Source: Spirochaetales bacterium (GTDB lineage: Bacteria; Spirochaetota; Spirochaetia; DSM-27196; Alkalispirochaetaceae). From it: DNA of 51,294 bases. The first letter of the stretch is position 1. Each line of letters begins with the position of its first letter. Positions 24,365-33,082 of the stretch are shown here, in pieces. The position numbers were made by a program, and so were the translations under genes. The DNA is taken from positions 1 through 51,294 of the forward strand of contig JANQHT010000011.1 in NCBI GenBank assembly GCA_028282545.1, read 5' to 3'. The notes beneath the pieces are model-generated. The model made no database searches and was not told where the DNA came from. It worked only from the letters and a program-made list of their open reading frames with translations.

Positions 24365-25894
24365 GTGGCGGAGATTATCGACCGGCTCGAAATGAACCAT
24401 ATTACGAAACGGTTTCCCGGCGTGCTGGCACTTGACGATGTGACCATACATCTGCGGAAGGGTGAGATCCTGGCTCTGCTCGGTGAGAACGGGGCGGGAA
24501 AGACCACCCTGATGAACGTACTGTACGGCCTGTACCATCAGGACGAAGGAAGCGTCCTGATAAACGGCCAAGAGGTACAGATTTACGAGCCCCTCGACGC
24601 ATTGAAGCGGGGGATCGGCATGGTCCATCAGCACTTCATGCTGGTCCCGAACCTCACGGTTCTCGAGAACATCGCCCTTGGAATGTACCAGCACTCCGAG
24701 TTCAAACTGGACCTTGAACGGGTGCGCGGACGGGTGAAGGAAGTTGCGGAGCGTTACAACCTATCGGTGAAGCCCGATGCCTACATTTGGCAGTTGAGCG
24801 TCGGCGAACAACAACGGGTCGAACTCGTGAAGGTTCTGACCCTGGGGGCAAACGTACTGATACTCGACGAACCGACCGCGGCCCTTACGCCGCAGCAGAC
24901 CGACGCGCTCATTGATCTTCTGCGGCAAACGGTCCTGCAGGATACGTCTATCATCTTCATCAGTCATAAACTGAACGAAGTCAAAGCCATCAGCGATCGG
25001 GTGGCCGTATTGCGGAACGGGAAACTGGTATTCGACGGGAATACCGCCGACCATTCCGCGGCAGATTTGGCCGAAAAGATGGCCGGGCGGGAGATCAAAT
25101 ATCCCAAAATTCAAAAAAAAGATGAATATGGGGTGCCGATTCTGCAGGTACAGAACGTCTGGGCCGACGGCGACCAGGAGGGTACCGACTCGCTGCAAGG
25201 GCTTAGTGTGGAAGTGCGGGCCGGTGAAATCGTCGGTGTGGCCGGCGTCTCCGGAAACGGCCAACGGGAGCTGGCCGATGCAATTAATGGAATCCGCAAA
25301 ATCAAAGAGGGACGGATCGTTCTGGACGGCGAAGATATCAGCAATCACAGCCCGCAGCAGATCATCGATCGCGGCATGGGCTACATTCCCGAAGACCGGT
25401 TGCACGAAGGAACGATTCCCCGTTTCAGCGTGCGGGAGAACCTGATTATGAAGGACTACCGCCGCGCCCCCCTTTCGAAAGCCCTCTTTCTGCGGAAGGG
25501 CGAGATCGATTCTCGGTCGGAATCGCTCGTAAAGGCGTTCAACGTTAAAACTCCCGATATCCAGACCTCCTGCGCCTCCCTCTCGGGTGGCAACATCCAG
25601 AAGGTCATCCTTGCCCGTGAGATCACCCGCAAGCCGAAGGCCCTGCTGGCGGCCTATCCAATTCGCGGTTTGGATATCGGGGCTTCAGAATACGTCCACA
25701 ACCAGTTGATTCAAGCCCGGGAAGAGGGTATGGCAGTACTGCTGATATCCGAGGAACTGGACGAGCTCCTCGACCTCTGCGACCGGATTGCAGTTATGTA
25801 CGAAGGAAAGATCCTGGACGTGTTGCCGCGGGAAGAGTGTACGAAACAAGAGTTGGGTTTACTTATGGCTGGAGTAGCGCATGGAAAAGAGTAG
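24365..25894 (+). CDS. Nucleoside ABC transporter ATP-binding protein (double-domain)
   Basis: This 509-residue protein has two ABC domains. The first is canonical: Walker A GENGAGKTT, signature LSVGEQQRVE and Walker B VLILDEPTAAL. In the second the P-loop is replaced by GVSGNGQRE, without Lys, the signature is SLSGGNIQKV, and the Walker B region reads LLAAYPIRGLD. This degeneration is normal for the sugar/nucleoside (CUT2/BMP) class. GTG 24365 is the start, with AAAGGGAG upstream. It energises the two permeases encoded next and overlaps the first of them by 14 bp. Confidence 0.94.
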   Translation: MAEIIDRLEMNHITKRFPGVLALDDVTIHLRKGEILALLGENGAGKTTLMNVLYGLYHQDEGSVLINGQEVQIYEPLDALKRGIGMVHQHFMLVPNLTVLENIALGMYQHSEFKLDLERVRGRVKEVAERYNLSVKPDAYIWQLSVGEQQRVELVKVLTLGANVLILDEPTAALTPQQTDALIDLLRQTVLQDTSIIFISHKLNEVKAISDRVAVLRNGKLVFDGNTADHSAADLAEKMAGREIKYPKIQKKDEYGVPILQVQNVWADGDQEGTDSLQGLSVEVRAGEIVGVAGVSGNGQRELADAINGIRKIKEGRIVLDGEDISNHSPQQIIDRGMGYIPEDRLHEGTIPRFSVRENLIMKDYRRAPLSKALFLRKGEIDSRSESLVKAFNVKTPDIQTSCASLSGGNIQKVILAREITRKPKALLAAYPIRGLDIGASEYVHNQLIQAREEGMAVLLISEELDELLDLCDRIAVMYEGKILDVLPREECTKQELGLLMAGVAHGKE

Positions 25895-27008
25895 CGCGGA
25901 CAAATATAGAGAACTCGCGGTGAGCACCGTCATCGTTCTGTTTTCGCTGATGATCGCCTTGATTCTGGGAGCGTTTCTGTTTGCGGTCGCGGGGGCGAAT
26001 CCCCTGCGCGCGTACGGCGTCATGCTCGCCCAACCGCTGTCGGGGATGTTCGGGTTGACGGAGATGATGGTTCGGGCCGCACCCTTGATGCTGGTGGGAC
26101 TCGGTATCGCCATCGCGTTCCGCTCCGGCATTCTGAATATCGGCGGTGAGGGTCAGATCATGCTCGGCGTTGTGTTCGGGACCGCAGTGGGCCTCGCCCT
26201 GCCGAATCTGCCCAAGCCGCTCCTGATTGCGGCGGTTTTTCTCGCCGCCTTCGTCGGCGGAGGTCTCTGGGGCGGCATTGCCGGGTGGATGCGGGCGTAT
26301 CTGAACGTAAACGAAATCCTGAGTACCGTTATGCTGAACTACATCGCCGTCCAAGTGTATCAGTACCTGCTGCGCGGCCCGATGATTGACCCGAACGAGG
26401 TTGCCTACGGAACCGGCGTACCACAGACGGCTCTCTTGTCGGAGAACGCGCGGTTGATCCGGTATATTCAGGGGTTCCGGCTCCACTCCGGACTCCTGAT
26501 CGCAATCGCCCTCGCGGTGGTAGTGTTTTTGTTTCTATGGAAAACCACCGTCGGGTACCGCATGCGGGCGGTGGGGGCGGAACCAAAGGCGGCCACCTAC
26601 GCCGGCATGAACGTAAAACACAACCTGGTCCTGGCAATGGTCCTCTCCGGTGGATTCGCCGGAATGGCCGGGGCGATCGAGGTAATGGGTGTACACCACC
26701 GGGCGATGGAGTCGATTTCGGCGGGCTACGGATTCAGCGGAATCGTCGTAGCCCTGTTCGGCGGCCTGCACCCCTTGGGAATCGTGCCGTCCTCGATGGT
26801 GTTTGGCCTCTTGATCGTGGGGGCCGATATGATGCAGCGCGCAGTGGATGTTCCCGCCTCCATCATTTTGGCCATACAGGGTCTTATCATCGTAGCCATA
26901 GTTTCGAGCAACCTCTTTTTGAAGAATCCAAAGATGCGCGACAAGGTATTCAGCCTCCTGGGCGGTAGGAAAATAGCCGAGCGGGACCCGGAAGGTGGCC
27001 GCACATGA
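25881..27008 (+). CDS. Nucleoside ABC transporter permease 1
   Basis: This 375-residue polytopic permease is of the branched-chain/sugar type used by BMP systems. Motifs are GLGIAIAFRSGILNIGGEGQIMLG and the cytoplasmic coupling stretch RAVGAEPKAATYAGMNV. The start overlaps the ATPase gene by 14 bp and the stop overlaps the next permease by 4 bp. It pairs with that permease to form a heterodimeric channel. Confidence 0.93.
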   Translation: MEKSSADKYRELAVSTVIVLFSLMIALILGAFLFAVAGANPLRAYGVMLAQPLSGMFGLTEMMVRAAPLMLVGLGIAIAFRSGILNIGGEGQIMLGVVFGTAVGLALPNLPKPLLIAAVFLAAFVGGGLWGGIAGWMRAYLNVNEILSTVMLNYIAVQVYQYLLRGPMIDPNEVAYGTGVPQTALLSENARLIRYIQGFRLHSGLLIAIALAVVVFLFLWKTTVGYRMRAVGAEPKAATYAGMNVKHNLVLAMVLSGGFAGMAGAIEVMGVHHRAMESISAGYGFSGIVVALFGGLHPLGIVPSSMVFGLLIVGADMMQRAVDVPASIILAIQGLIIVAIVSSNLFLKNPKMRDKVFSLLGGRKIAERDPEGGRT

Positions 27009-27931
27009 TACTCGAAGTCGTTATCGGGGTCATTGTCGGCGGCATCCCGTTGAGCGCCTCCTTGCTCTTCGCCAGTTTGGGAGAGATGTTCGGCCAGCGC
27101 AGCGGCGTGTTTAACCTCGGAACTGAGGGGATCATGATGCTCAGCGCCTTTGTCGGGTTTTACCTGGTCTATCTTTTCGGCAGCCCCGTTCTGGGAATCG
27201 TGGCCGCCATGGCGGTCGGCGGGTTGATGGGCCTGCTCATGGCGCTGGTCAGCGTAACCTTCAAAGCCGAGCAAGGAATCTCCGGAATCGGTCTCTACAT
27301 GTTCGGCTGGGGCGTTTCCGGCACCCTTTTCCGGGTATACGTGGGGGGCGTGACAAATATCGACGGTATCGGCAGGATAGCCGTACCAGTTCTCAAGGAT
27401 ATTCCCGTACTGGGGCCGATTCTCTTCAATCAGAACCCGCTGGTCTACCTTGCCTTCTTGCTGGTGCCGGTGTCCAGCTACGTGCTGTTCAAAACTCCCT
27501 GGGGCCTCAAGGTACGCGCGGTCGGTACAACCCCGCAGGCGGCCGACACCCTGGGGGTGAACGTCCAACGCATCCGTTACCAGTGCGTTACTCTCGGCGG
27601 CGTGATGTCGGGCTTGGCAGGTGCGTATCTGAGCATCGGCCAAGCGCAAATGTTCGCCGACAATCTGACCGCGGGCCGAGGCTTCATCGCCGTGGCTCTG
27701 GTCTACTTCGGGCGGTGGAAGCCGTCCGGGGTCATGTGGGGCGCCCTGCTGTTCAGTATGGCCCACGCCCTGCAGCGGTCGATCCAGGTATACGGCATCG
27801 AGTTCCCCTATGAAATCGCCGTGGCCACACCCTACCTGATGGTTATTTTGGTACTGGCGCTGACCTACAAGGAGCGGAACGTAGGGCCCCTGGCGCTGGG
27901 CAAGCCCTATAACCGGGAGTTCAGGGGGTGA
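27005..27931 (+). CDS. Nucleoside ABC transporter permease 2
   Basis: This 308-residue permease shows FASLGEMFGQRSGVFNLGTEGIMML, typical of the second BMP-type permease, and the coupling stretch RAVGTTPQAADTLGVNV. ATG 27005 overlaps the stop of permease 1 (ATGA). It is the last gene of the transporter operon and ends 40 bp before the convergent AraC remnant. Confidence 0.93.
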   Translation: MILEVVIGVIVGGIPLSASLLFASLGEMFGQRSGVFNLGTEGIMMLSAFVGFYLVYLFGSPVLGIVAAMAVGGLMGLLMALVSVTFKAEQGISGIGLYMFGWGVSGTLFRVYVGGVTNIDGIGRIAVPVLKDIPVLGPILFNQNPLVYLAFLLVPVSSYVLFKTPWGLKVRAVGTTPQAADTLGVNVQRIRYQCVTLGGVMSGLAGAYLSIGQAQMFADNLTAGRGFIAVALVYFGRWKPSGVMWGALLFSMAHALQRSIQVYGIEFPYEIAVATPYLMVILVLALTYKERNVGPLALGKPYNREFRG

Positions 27932-27971
27932 GGGGCACTCGTACGCAGGCTCACGCGGAAGGTGACGCCGC

Positions 27972-28380
27972 CTACCTTCCACCACCGTTTCGCGCTTGGG
28001 CTCGGAGAGAGGTTTCCCCGTCATCCCGGTTTTCGCAGTCCCTTCGGCAGTCCCGGGGGGACATTCCCGTCACCTTCTTGAAGACCCGAGAGAAATAGTG
28101 GTGGTCCCGGTACCCCACCCGGACCGCGATGTCCTTGAGGTCCAGTTCCCGGCGCTCAGTGATCAGGACCTTGGCTCCGGCGATGCGCAGGGCGGTGAGA
28201 GCCTTGCCGGGCGACTGTCCTTTGTATCGCTTGTAGATGCGGGAGAGGTAGGCGGCATCGTAGTGAAAGAGCGCCGACAGGGTGGCCAGGGTAACCTCCT
28301 CCTGATAGTGCTCTTTCAGATAGTCCTCAACCGAATCGGCCAGAGCCTCCGGGGATTCCACCGCCGGGGCGTCGTTCCTG
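27972..28380 (-). pseudogene. AraC-family regulator remnant, DNA-binding domain only
   Basis: The minus strand encodes an intact AraC C-terminal DNA-binding domain of about 100 residues: VTLATLSALFHYDAAYLSRIYKRY, then LDLKDIAVRVGYRDHHYFSRVFKKVTGMSP, and a short tail. Upstream (toward higher coordinates) the frame stays open to ATG 28451, but from about 28380 on it is merely antisense to a sugar permease fragment, so the regulator's N-terminal ligand domain is gone. A 159-residue product starting at 28451 could still be made, but it would lack a sensor. Its loss boundary coincides with that of the permease fragment. Confidence 0.7.
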
Positions 28381-28671
28381 CAGCTTTTTACCCGTATCGT
28401 CTTTCCCCTGCTCAAGCCGGTGAGCCTGACGGTAATCATGATCAACTTCATGAACGCCTGGAACGACTTTATGCTGCCCCTCTATGTGCTGGGGGATTCC
28501 CGGAAATGGCCTATGACCCTGGCGGTCTTCAATTTCTTCGGTCGACGGAGTTCGGAATGGAACCTGGTATTCGCCGACGTGGTGCTCACCGTCCTGCCCG
28601 TGGCCCTGGTGTATGCCGCCGGACAGCGCTACCTGGTTTCCGGTATGACCGCCGGGTCTTTGAAGGAGTGA
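28378..28671 (+). pseudogene. Sugar ABC permease (MalG-type) remnant, C-terminal third
   Basis: The frame holds QLFTRIVFPLLKPVSLTV, then MINFMNAWNDFMLPLYVLG (the EAA-loop end and following helix) and ends AAGQRYLVSGMTAGSLKE, the usual MalG C-terminus; compare the intact permease at 29852, which ends SGLTAGSLKG. About 95 residues of an expected 270-280 remain, and there is no start signal. Upstream of 28378 the sequence is the reverse strand of an AraC gene. It is the 3' stump of a sugar transporter operon. Confidence 0.75.
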
Positions 28672-28693
28672 GTGGCGGGGACGGAAACCGGGG

Positions 28694-29845
28694 CTACGAA
28701 AAAAAGGCGCGGTTCTTCTCCGACGGCTCCGGTACGGTCCGTGCGTTTGCGCCGGAGCGGAGTGATTCGGTGGCTGAGTACCCGGCCGCAACCGCTTCCC
28801 TAGCGGCAATCGGCGATGGATTTGGCGGTGTCCCATTTCGTACATAGTCGAGGAAGGCGCGAACAATGGCAGGATCGGCACCGCCGTGACTATCCTCGTG
28901 ACCGTCCAGTTCAATGATCCGATCCGCTTCGGCGTACGTGTCGTTGCGGGAGGTATATAGGGCGATACGACACCGGCCGTGATCCCCAAAATTCTCGATC
29001 CGACCGCGGGTACCGATGACGGTATAGTTCCTATGCGTATCGGGTGTGTAATGACACTGTGTATAGGAGGCAAAAACACCGTTGTCCAATTCCAGCAATA
29101 CCATACTGTGGTCTTCCACATCGATTACCGGAGAGAATCCGCTCTGTTCCAGGGGCGGCCAGTGGTCCAGATAAAAGCGAGCATCCCCCGGCGTTTTGTG
29201 CGAACGGCGCTTCGCTCGGTTGTAGACGGAGAGCGTTCCCATCGCCACTGTCCGTCGCGTGTACCCGCCGGCCAACCAATGAATAACGTCGATGTCGTGA
29301 GCCCCCTTTTGCAGGAGAAGACTCGCAGTGTAGCGCCGCTCGGAATGCCAGTCGCGAAAGTAGGCGTCGCCACCGTAGGCTATGAAGTGGCGACACCAAA
29401 TCGCCTGGACTTCACCGATCGTTCCGGCGGCGATGATATCCTTCATCGCTATGATGCAGGGGAAATAGCGCATATTATGTCCCAGAAAGAGTTTGGTACC
29501 CGTTCTGCGGGCGGTGTCCAAGATCGCGTCGGCATCTGAAATCGAGGTTGCGATCGGCTTTTCCAGGTAGACCGGTACGCCCGCATGGAGAAAGGAGCAG
29601 GCGTGCTCCCGGTGCAGGTAGTCGGGACTGAGAATAATAACGCCGTCGAGATCGGGTACGGCGAGAAGCTCGCGATAGTCAGAGACGACCTCTACATCGG
29701 GAAAGCGATCGGAAAAACGGCGGCGCGCCTCTTCCGACGGATCGGCGCCGTGAAGAACAGCGGAGTGAGCGGCGGGGTCGGATAGGTGATCCAGCAGTTC
29801 ACTGCGGTTTCCAAGGCCCACGGCGGCGAAGTGGAGCGTTTTCAT
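28694..29845 (-). CDS. Gfo/Idh/MocA-family oxidoreductase
   Basis: This 383-residue protein has an N-terminal Rossmann domain (FAAVGLGNRSELLDH), the family's VYLEKPIATS motif with the conserved Lys, GHNMRYFP, and KGAHDIDVIHWLAGG with the usual Asp/His pair. Members oxidise, reduce or epimerise sugars and cyclitols with NAD(P), and some are NAD-dependent glycosidases (GH109). It is the last gene of the sugar ABC operon, 6 bp after the MalG-type permease, so it probably acts on the imported sugar. The exact reaction is unknown. Confidence 0.88.
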   Translation of the reverse strand: MKTLHFAAVGLGNRSELLDHLSDPAAHSAVLHGADPSEEARRRFSDRFPDVEVVSDYRELLAVPDLDGVIILSPDYLHREHACSFLHAGVPVYLEKPIATSISDADAILDTARRTGTKLFLGHNMRYFPCIIAMKDIIAAGTIGEVQAIWCRHFIAYGGDAYFRDWHSERRYTASLLLQKGAHDIDVIHWLAGGYTRRTVAMGTLSVYNRAKRRSHKTPGDARFYLDHWPPLEQSGFSPVIDVEDHSMVLLELDNGVFASYTQCHYTPDTHRNYTVIGTRGRIENFGDHGRCRIALYTSRNDTYAEADRIIELDGHEDSHGGADPAIVRAFLDYVRNGTPPNPSPIAAREAVAAGYSATESLRSGANARTVPEPSEKNRAFFS

Positions 29846-29851
29846 CGTTCG

Positions 29852-30688
29852 CTATCCCTTGAGCGAGCCGGCGGTCAATCCCGATATGAAGTGTTTCTGT
29901 AGCCACAGAAAGAAGACGATCATCGGCACGATCGCGTAGAAGAGGATAGCGAAGACGTCATCCCACTTTTGCGTGTAGTGGCCGATGGCCCGGTAGATAC
30001 CGGTGGTGACGGTGTAGAACGTACCGCTGCCGAGAATGATGAGCGGAGTGATGAAGTCGTTCCAGGTCCACAGCGTCACAAAGATGATAACACTCACCAC
30101 GATTGGCGTCATAAGGGGGAGGATGATTCTGAAAAATACGGTCACCAGCGATGCTCCATCAATCATCGCAGATTCGTCCAACTGTTTTGATATCGTCCCT
30201 ATGTAGCCGGTCATCACGAATGTTGCAAAGGGCATGTACCAGGCAATGTAGACCAGGATGAGCCCCTGGAAGCTGAGCATCATTCCAACGCTCTTAAGAA
30301 TCTGGATGATCGGAATCATGATCACCTGGATGGGAATCATCATTCCCGCGAGCAGCAGATAGTGTGCGGTCTTGTAGAATCCTCTCCTGAATCGACTGAG
30401 GACATAGGCGAGCGGCGAAGCGGTGAGAATGACGAGCGTTAGGGTAATCACTACCGTGAGCAGCGTGAAGCCGTAGGCGCGCAGAACGTTGAAGTTGGGC
30501 GCATTGAGATTGCGGATGAGATTGTCCAGCGTCAGCCGGCCAATCGGGATGCCCAACGGCCGGCCAATGATAGCGGGCTCGGGTTTGAACGTATTGATGA
30601 CGGCGATGTAGAACGGGATCAGGTAGATACCGGCTACCACGAGCAAGAGCATATTTCTCCCGATCGCCGACAGTTGAACCTTACGCAT
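29852..30688 (-). CDS. Carbohydrate ABC transporter permease, MalG-type (first system)
   Basis: This 278-residue protein has six membrane helices with the EAA motif region ESAMIDGASLVTVFFRIILPL and the C-terminus ISGLTAGSLKG. The frame opens with GTG 30697 and ATG 30694, but AGGTGAT is an excellent ribosome binding site spaced six bases from ATG 30688, so I place the start there. The gene follows the MalF-type permease closely. It has no ATPase partner in this operon; such importers often share one encoded elsewhere (MsmK-type). Confidence 0.92.
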   Translation of the reverse strand: MRKVQLSAIGRNMLLLVVAGIYLIPFYIAVINTFKPEPAIIGRPLGIPIGRLTLDNLIRNLNAPNFNVLRAYGFTLLTVVITLTLVILTASPLAYVLSRFRRGFYKTAHYLLLAGMMIPIQVIMIPIIQILKSVGMMLSFQGLILVYIAWYMPFATFVMTGYIGTISKQLDESAMIDGASLVTVFFRIILPLMTPIVVSVIIFVTLWTWNDFITPLIILGSGTFYTVTTGIYRAIGHYTQKWDDVFAILFYAIVPMIVFFLWLQKHFISGLTAGSLKG

Positions 30689-30700
30689 GCGCATCACCTG

Positions 30701-31597
30701 CTAATTGATAAGAACCTCTTCCCGCCGTCGCAGGAAATAGGTCATGGCCATTGAGATGGCGCCGACGAGTACAAGGAAGTACATGGACACCGCCGATGCA
30801 TAGGAGATCTTGAACTGGTTGAATCCGATGCGAATCACCAGGATGGCTATGGACTCGGTCGAGTTCACCGGTCCGCCGCCGGTGAGCACGAAAATGAAAT
30901 CGAACATGCGCATGTACCCCGTGAAAATAAAGACGGTTACCGAGGTGAGCGACGGTGCAAGCCAGGGGAAGGTGATCGATGTGAACCGTTGCCAGGGATT
31001 CGCGCCGTCTATCTTCGCAGCGTCATAGAGTTCTTGCGGAATCGCCTGCAATCCCGCGAGGTAAATCACGGTGCCGAAACCAGTGATCTGCCATACCGAG
31101 ACGAAGAGAACCGTCCACTTGGCGAGGGCCGGGTCTCCAAGGAAATCCACCAAGGGGAGCCCCCAGCGTTCGAGAATCGCGTTGACGATCCCGATGTACG
31201 AGAAGAGGCTTTTGAAGATAAAACCGATGGCCACCATACTGATGAGTTGCGGAAAGAAGAAGGCGGACCGGTAGAAATTGGTGAGGTTGCCGGGACGATT
31301 GAGCTGGGCCGACAGGCTGATTGAGATGACATTGACCAGGGCCGTCCCAATGACGGCAAAGAAGAAGGTCACTTTGAGGCTGTTGAGAAACGCCGGCTGC
31401 CTGAGCGCCCGCACATAGTTGGCAAAACCGACGAAGTTCATCGAGTTCCTGACGCCGTCCCAGTCAAAAAGGCTGTAGTAGAACGCCAGCACGATGGAGA
31501 GCAGTATGATACATGCGTAGATTGCAAACCCCGGCACAAAGAGCAGCGCGGTCTGGAATCGAATGGTGTTGATGTTTCGTTTCAAGCGCCCTATCAC
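30701..31597 (-). CDS. Carbohydrate ABC transporter permease, MalF-type (first system)
   Basis: This 298-residue permease has the EAA region ELYDAAKIDGANPWQRFTSI and the downstream FDFIFVLTGGGPVNSTE. The frame opens at 31648, but that part runs through an intercistronic hairpin. I choose GTG 31597, preceded by GAGGGAG at 31603-31609, giving the usual distance to the first helix. It forms the heterodimeric channel with the MalG-type protein encoded next. Confidence 0.92.
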   Translation of the reverse strand: MIGRLKRNINTIRFQTALLFVPGFAIYACIILLSIVLAFYYSLFDWDGVRNSMNFVGFANYVRALRQPAFLNSLKVTFFFAVIGTALVNVISISLSAQLNRPGNLTNFYRSAFFFPQLISMVAIGFIFKSLFSYIGIVNAILERWGLPLVDFLGDPALAKWTVLFVSVWQITGFGTVIYLAGLQAIPQELYDAAKIDGANPWQRFTSITFPWLAPSLTSVTVFIFTGYMRMFDFIFVLTGGGPVNSTESIAILVIRIGFNQFKISYASAVSMYFLVLVGAISMAMTYFLRRREEVLIN

Positions 31598-31613
31598 GGC
31601 TACTCCCTCAAGA

Positions 31614-31639
31614 CGACGCCCCTCGAATGAGGGGCGTCG
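31614..31639 (-). repeat. Intercistronic hairpin between sugar-binding protein and permease genes
   Basis: 31614-31624 and 31629-31639 are a perfect 11-bp inverted repeat (CGACGCCCCTC and its complement) with a 4-base loop. No T-run follows on the minus strand. It lies between the binding-protein stop (31692) and the MalF start (31597), with the permease ribosome binding site just after it. It probably protects the 3' end of the binding-protein message. Confidence 0.65.
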
Positions 31640-31691
31640 CGGTTCCAAAAAAACCGATCTCCGACCAGCTACCGGTCGACTACATGCTGGA

Positions 31692-32978
31692 CTACATGCT
31701 GTCTGCTACAAAGGCGTCGATCTTTGCGAATTCGGCTTCCAGACTGTCATAGGTCTGGGTGATGATCGCTTCAATGACGCTCTGGAACACGTCCGTGATT
31801 CCCGACGGCGCGGGGCCTCCCACGTATTCGATGATCTGAGGTGTGGAGATCTCGGTAGCCTGAAAGAGGTCGTTCACTTCACGCTGCAACGGTGTCATGT
31901 CATAGAGGATTGGCGGGTCAAGGTTTGAGTAGAGACCGTCGGCCTCGATAAAATCCGCCCCGTATTCGGGATCCATGTGGAACCATTTGACGAATTCCCA
32001 CGCCGCCTCGGGGTTTTCGGATCCCGAGTAGATGCGCATCGTATTGCCGCCCACGCCGTACCCGGCAAAGAAGTTCTGCACGCCGTCGCGCGAGGGGTAG
32101 ACAAAGACACCGGTCTCCCAATCCTTGTCCGCCGCTTTGTCGGCAGCGGTGTACCACGTTCCCATTGGGTACATAACGGCGGAGCCACCGAGGAATCCCT
32201 GCTCGAGCTGCGCGTAGCCGATGCTCAACTGGCCCTCGATCAGATAGCCGTTCTTCACCAGCCTGTCGAGAAACTCTCCCACCGCGACAACTTCGGGGTC
32301 GCTGAAGCGAACATCTCCCGCCTCGTATTCGGTCCAGAAGTTGGGGTGATTCTTGACCACCTCCGCGTTGAGAAACCACTGGAAGAGCGCCCAGGCGGTC
32401 CACTCGCCGCCGGCCATGATCGGGACGAATCCCGCGGCCTTGATCGTTTCGCACACCGCTTCGAACTCGGCCCAGGTGGTCGGGATGTCGGCTTCGGTGA
32501 GCCCCGCTTCCGCCCACATCGACTTGTTGTAAAAGATCGATCCCTGGGGCTGGATGTGTGCAACAAAGGAGTAGTACTTGCCGTCAATCGCGGCAAGCTC
32601 GAGGTTCTTGACGCGTTGGAGATCGGGATCGTCCGCCGGTATCTCCCAGACGTGTCCGGCCTCGATGAAGATAGCGTCCATCACATTGGTCCAGATGTCG
32701 GGTACGTCCCCGGCGGCAAGGCGATTCCGGATGAAGTCGACCGCCCCCTCGCCCCCGCCGGCGGCATTCGCCTCGATAATCTCTATCTGGACACCGGGGT
32801 TGAGCTGCATATAGGTCTCTGCGGCCGAGGCGTAGAACTCCCTGGTGAGATTTGGAGTCACCCACACCTGCCACTTGAGGTTGATTTGCCCCGGTTCCTC
32901 TTCGCTTGCGCCTCCGGCAAAGACGCCGGCAACGAAGAGCGACAACAAGACAGCGATCAATGCGAATCTCTTGTTCAT
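31692..32978 (-). CDS. Carbohydrate ABC transporter substrate-binding protein (first system)
   Basis: This 428-residue extracellular solute-binding protein (family 1) starts at ATG 32978 behind GGAGGAG; the open frame extends ten codons further without a site. The signal peptide ends GVFAGGASEEE and lacks a lipobox Cys. The body shows IYAQ-free CUT1 features such as VPDIWTNVMDA, FYNKSMWAEAGLTE-like IFYNKSMWAEAG, PTTWAEFEAVCETIK and an EAAWEFVKWF helix. It feeds the two permeases downstream. Its promoter region carries two GTACCGCGGTAC-like palindromes. Confidence 0.93.
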   Translation of the reverse strand: MNKRFALIAVLLSLFVAGVFAGGASEEEPGQINLKWQVWVTPNLTREFYASAAETYMQLNPGVQIEIIEANAAGGGEGAVDFIRNRLAAGDVPDIWTNVMDAIFIEAGHVWEIPADDPDLQRVKNLELAAIDGKYYSFVAHIQPQGSIFYNKSMWAEAGLTEADIPTTWAEFEAVCETIKAAGFVPIMAGGEWTAWALFQWFLNAEVVKNHPNFWTEYEAGDVRFSDPEVVAVGEFLDRLVKNGYLIEGQLSIGYAQLEQGFLGGSAVMYPMGTWYTAADKAADKDWETGVFVYPSRDGVQNFFAGYGVGGNTMRIYSGSENPEAAWEFVKWFHMDPEYGADFIEADGLYSNLDPPILYDMTPLQREVNDLFQATEISTPQIIEYVGGPAPSGITDVFQSVIEAIITQTYDSLEAEFAKIDAFVADSM

Positions 32979-33007
32979 TGGTCTCCTCCTACGGATGGTT
33001 TCCAACA

Positions 33008-33070
33008 ATTCTATGATGCGCCCTTGTGCAGAGACAGTGACCGCGGTACGCAGTTTAGGTACCGCGGTAC
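33008..33070 (-). promoter_or_regulatory. Tandem palindromes and -10 box upstream of the sugar ABC operon
   Basis: GTACCGCGGTAC (33059-33070) is a perfect palindrome, and a near copy, GACCGCGGTACG (33039-33050), lies with its centre 21 bp away, two helical turns. On the minus strand a good -10 box, TAGAAT (33013-33008), lies about 30 bp from the nearer centre, and no -35 box is visible. This places the centres at about -42 and -63 from the expected start site, ideal for an activator. The same palindrome precedes the GH172 gene. Confidence 0.6.
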
Positions 33071-33082
33071 TACCAGTGTCGG

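Noticed and set aside
26726-28024. A 432-codon minus-strand open frame across the nucleoside permeases
   Set aside because: It is antisense to two clear permease genes, is rich in Arg, His and Gln without any family motif, and is an artefact of the GC-rich codon pattern.
33059-33070. GTACCGCGGTAC as a LacI-family operator
   Set aside because: The centre of the palindrome is GC rather than the CG step typical of LacI-type operators, and no LacI-type gene lies in the window.
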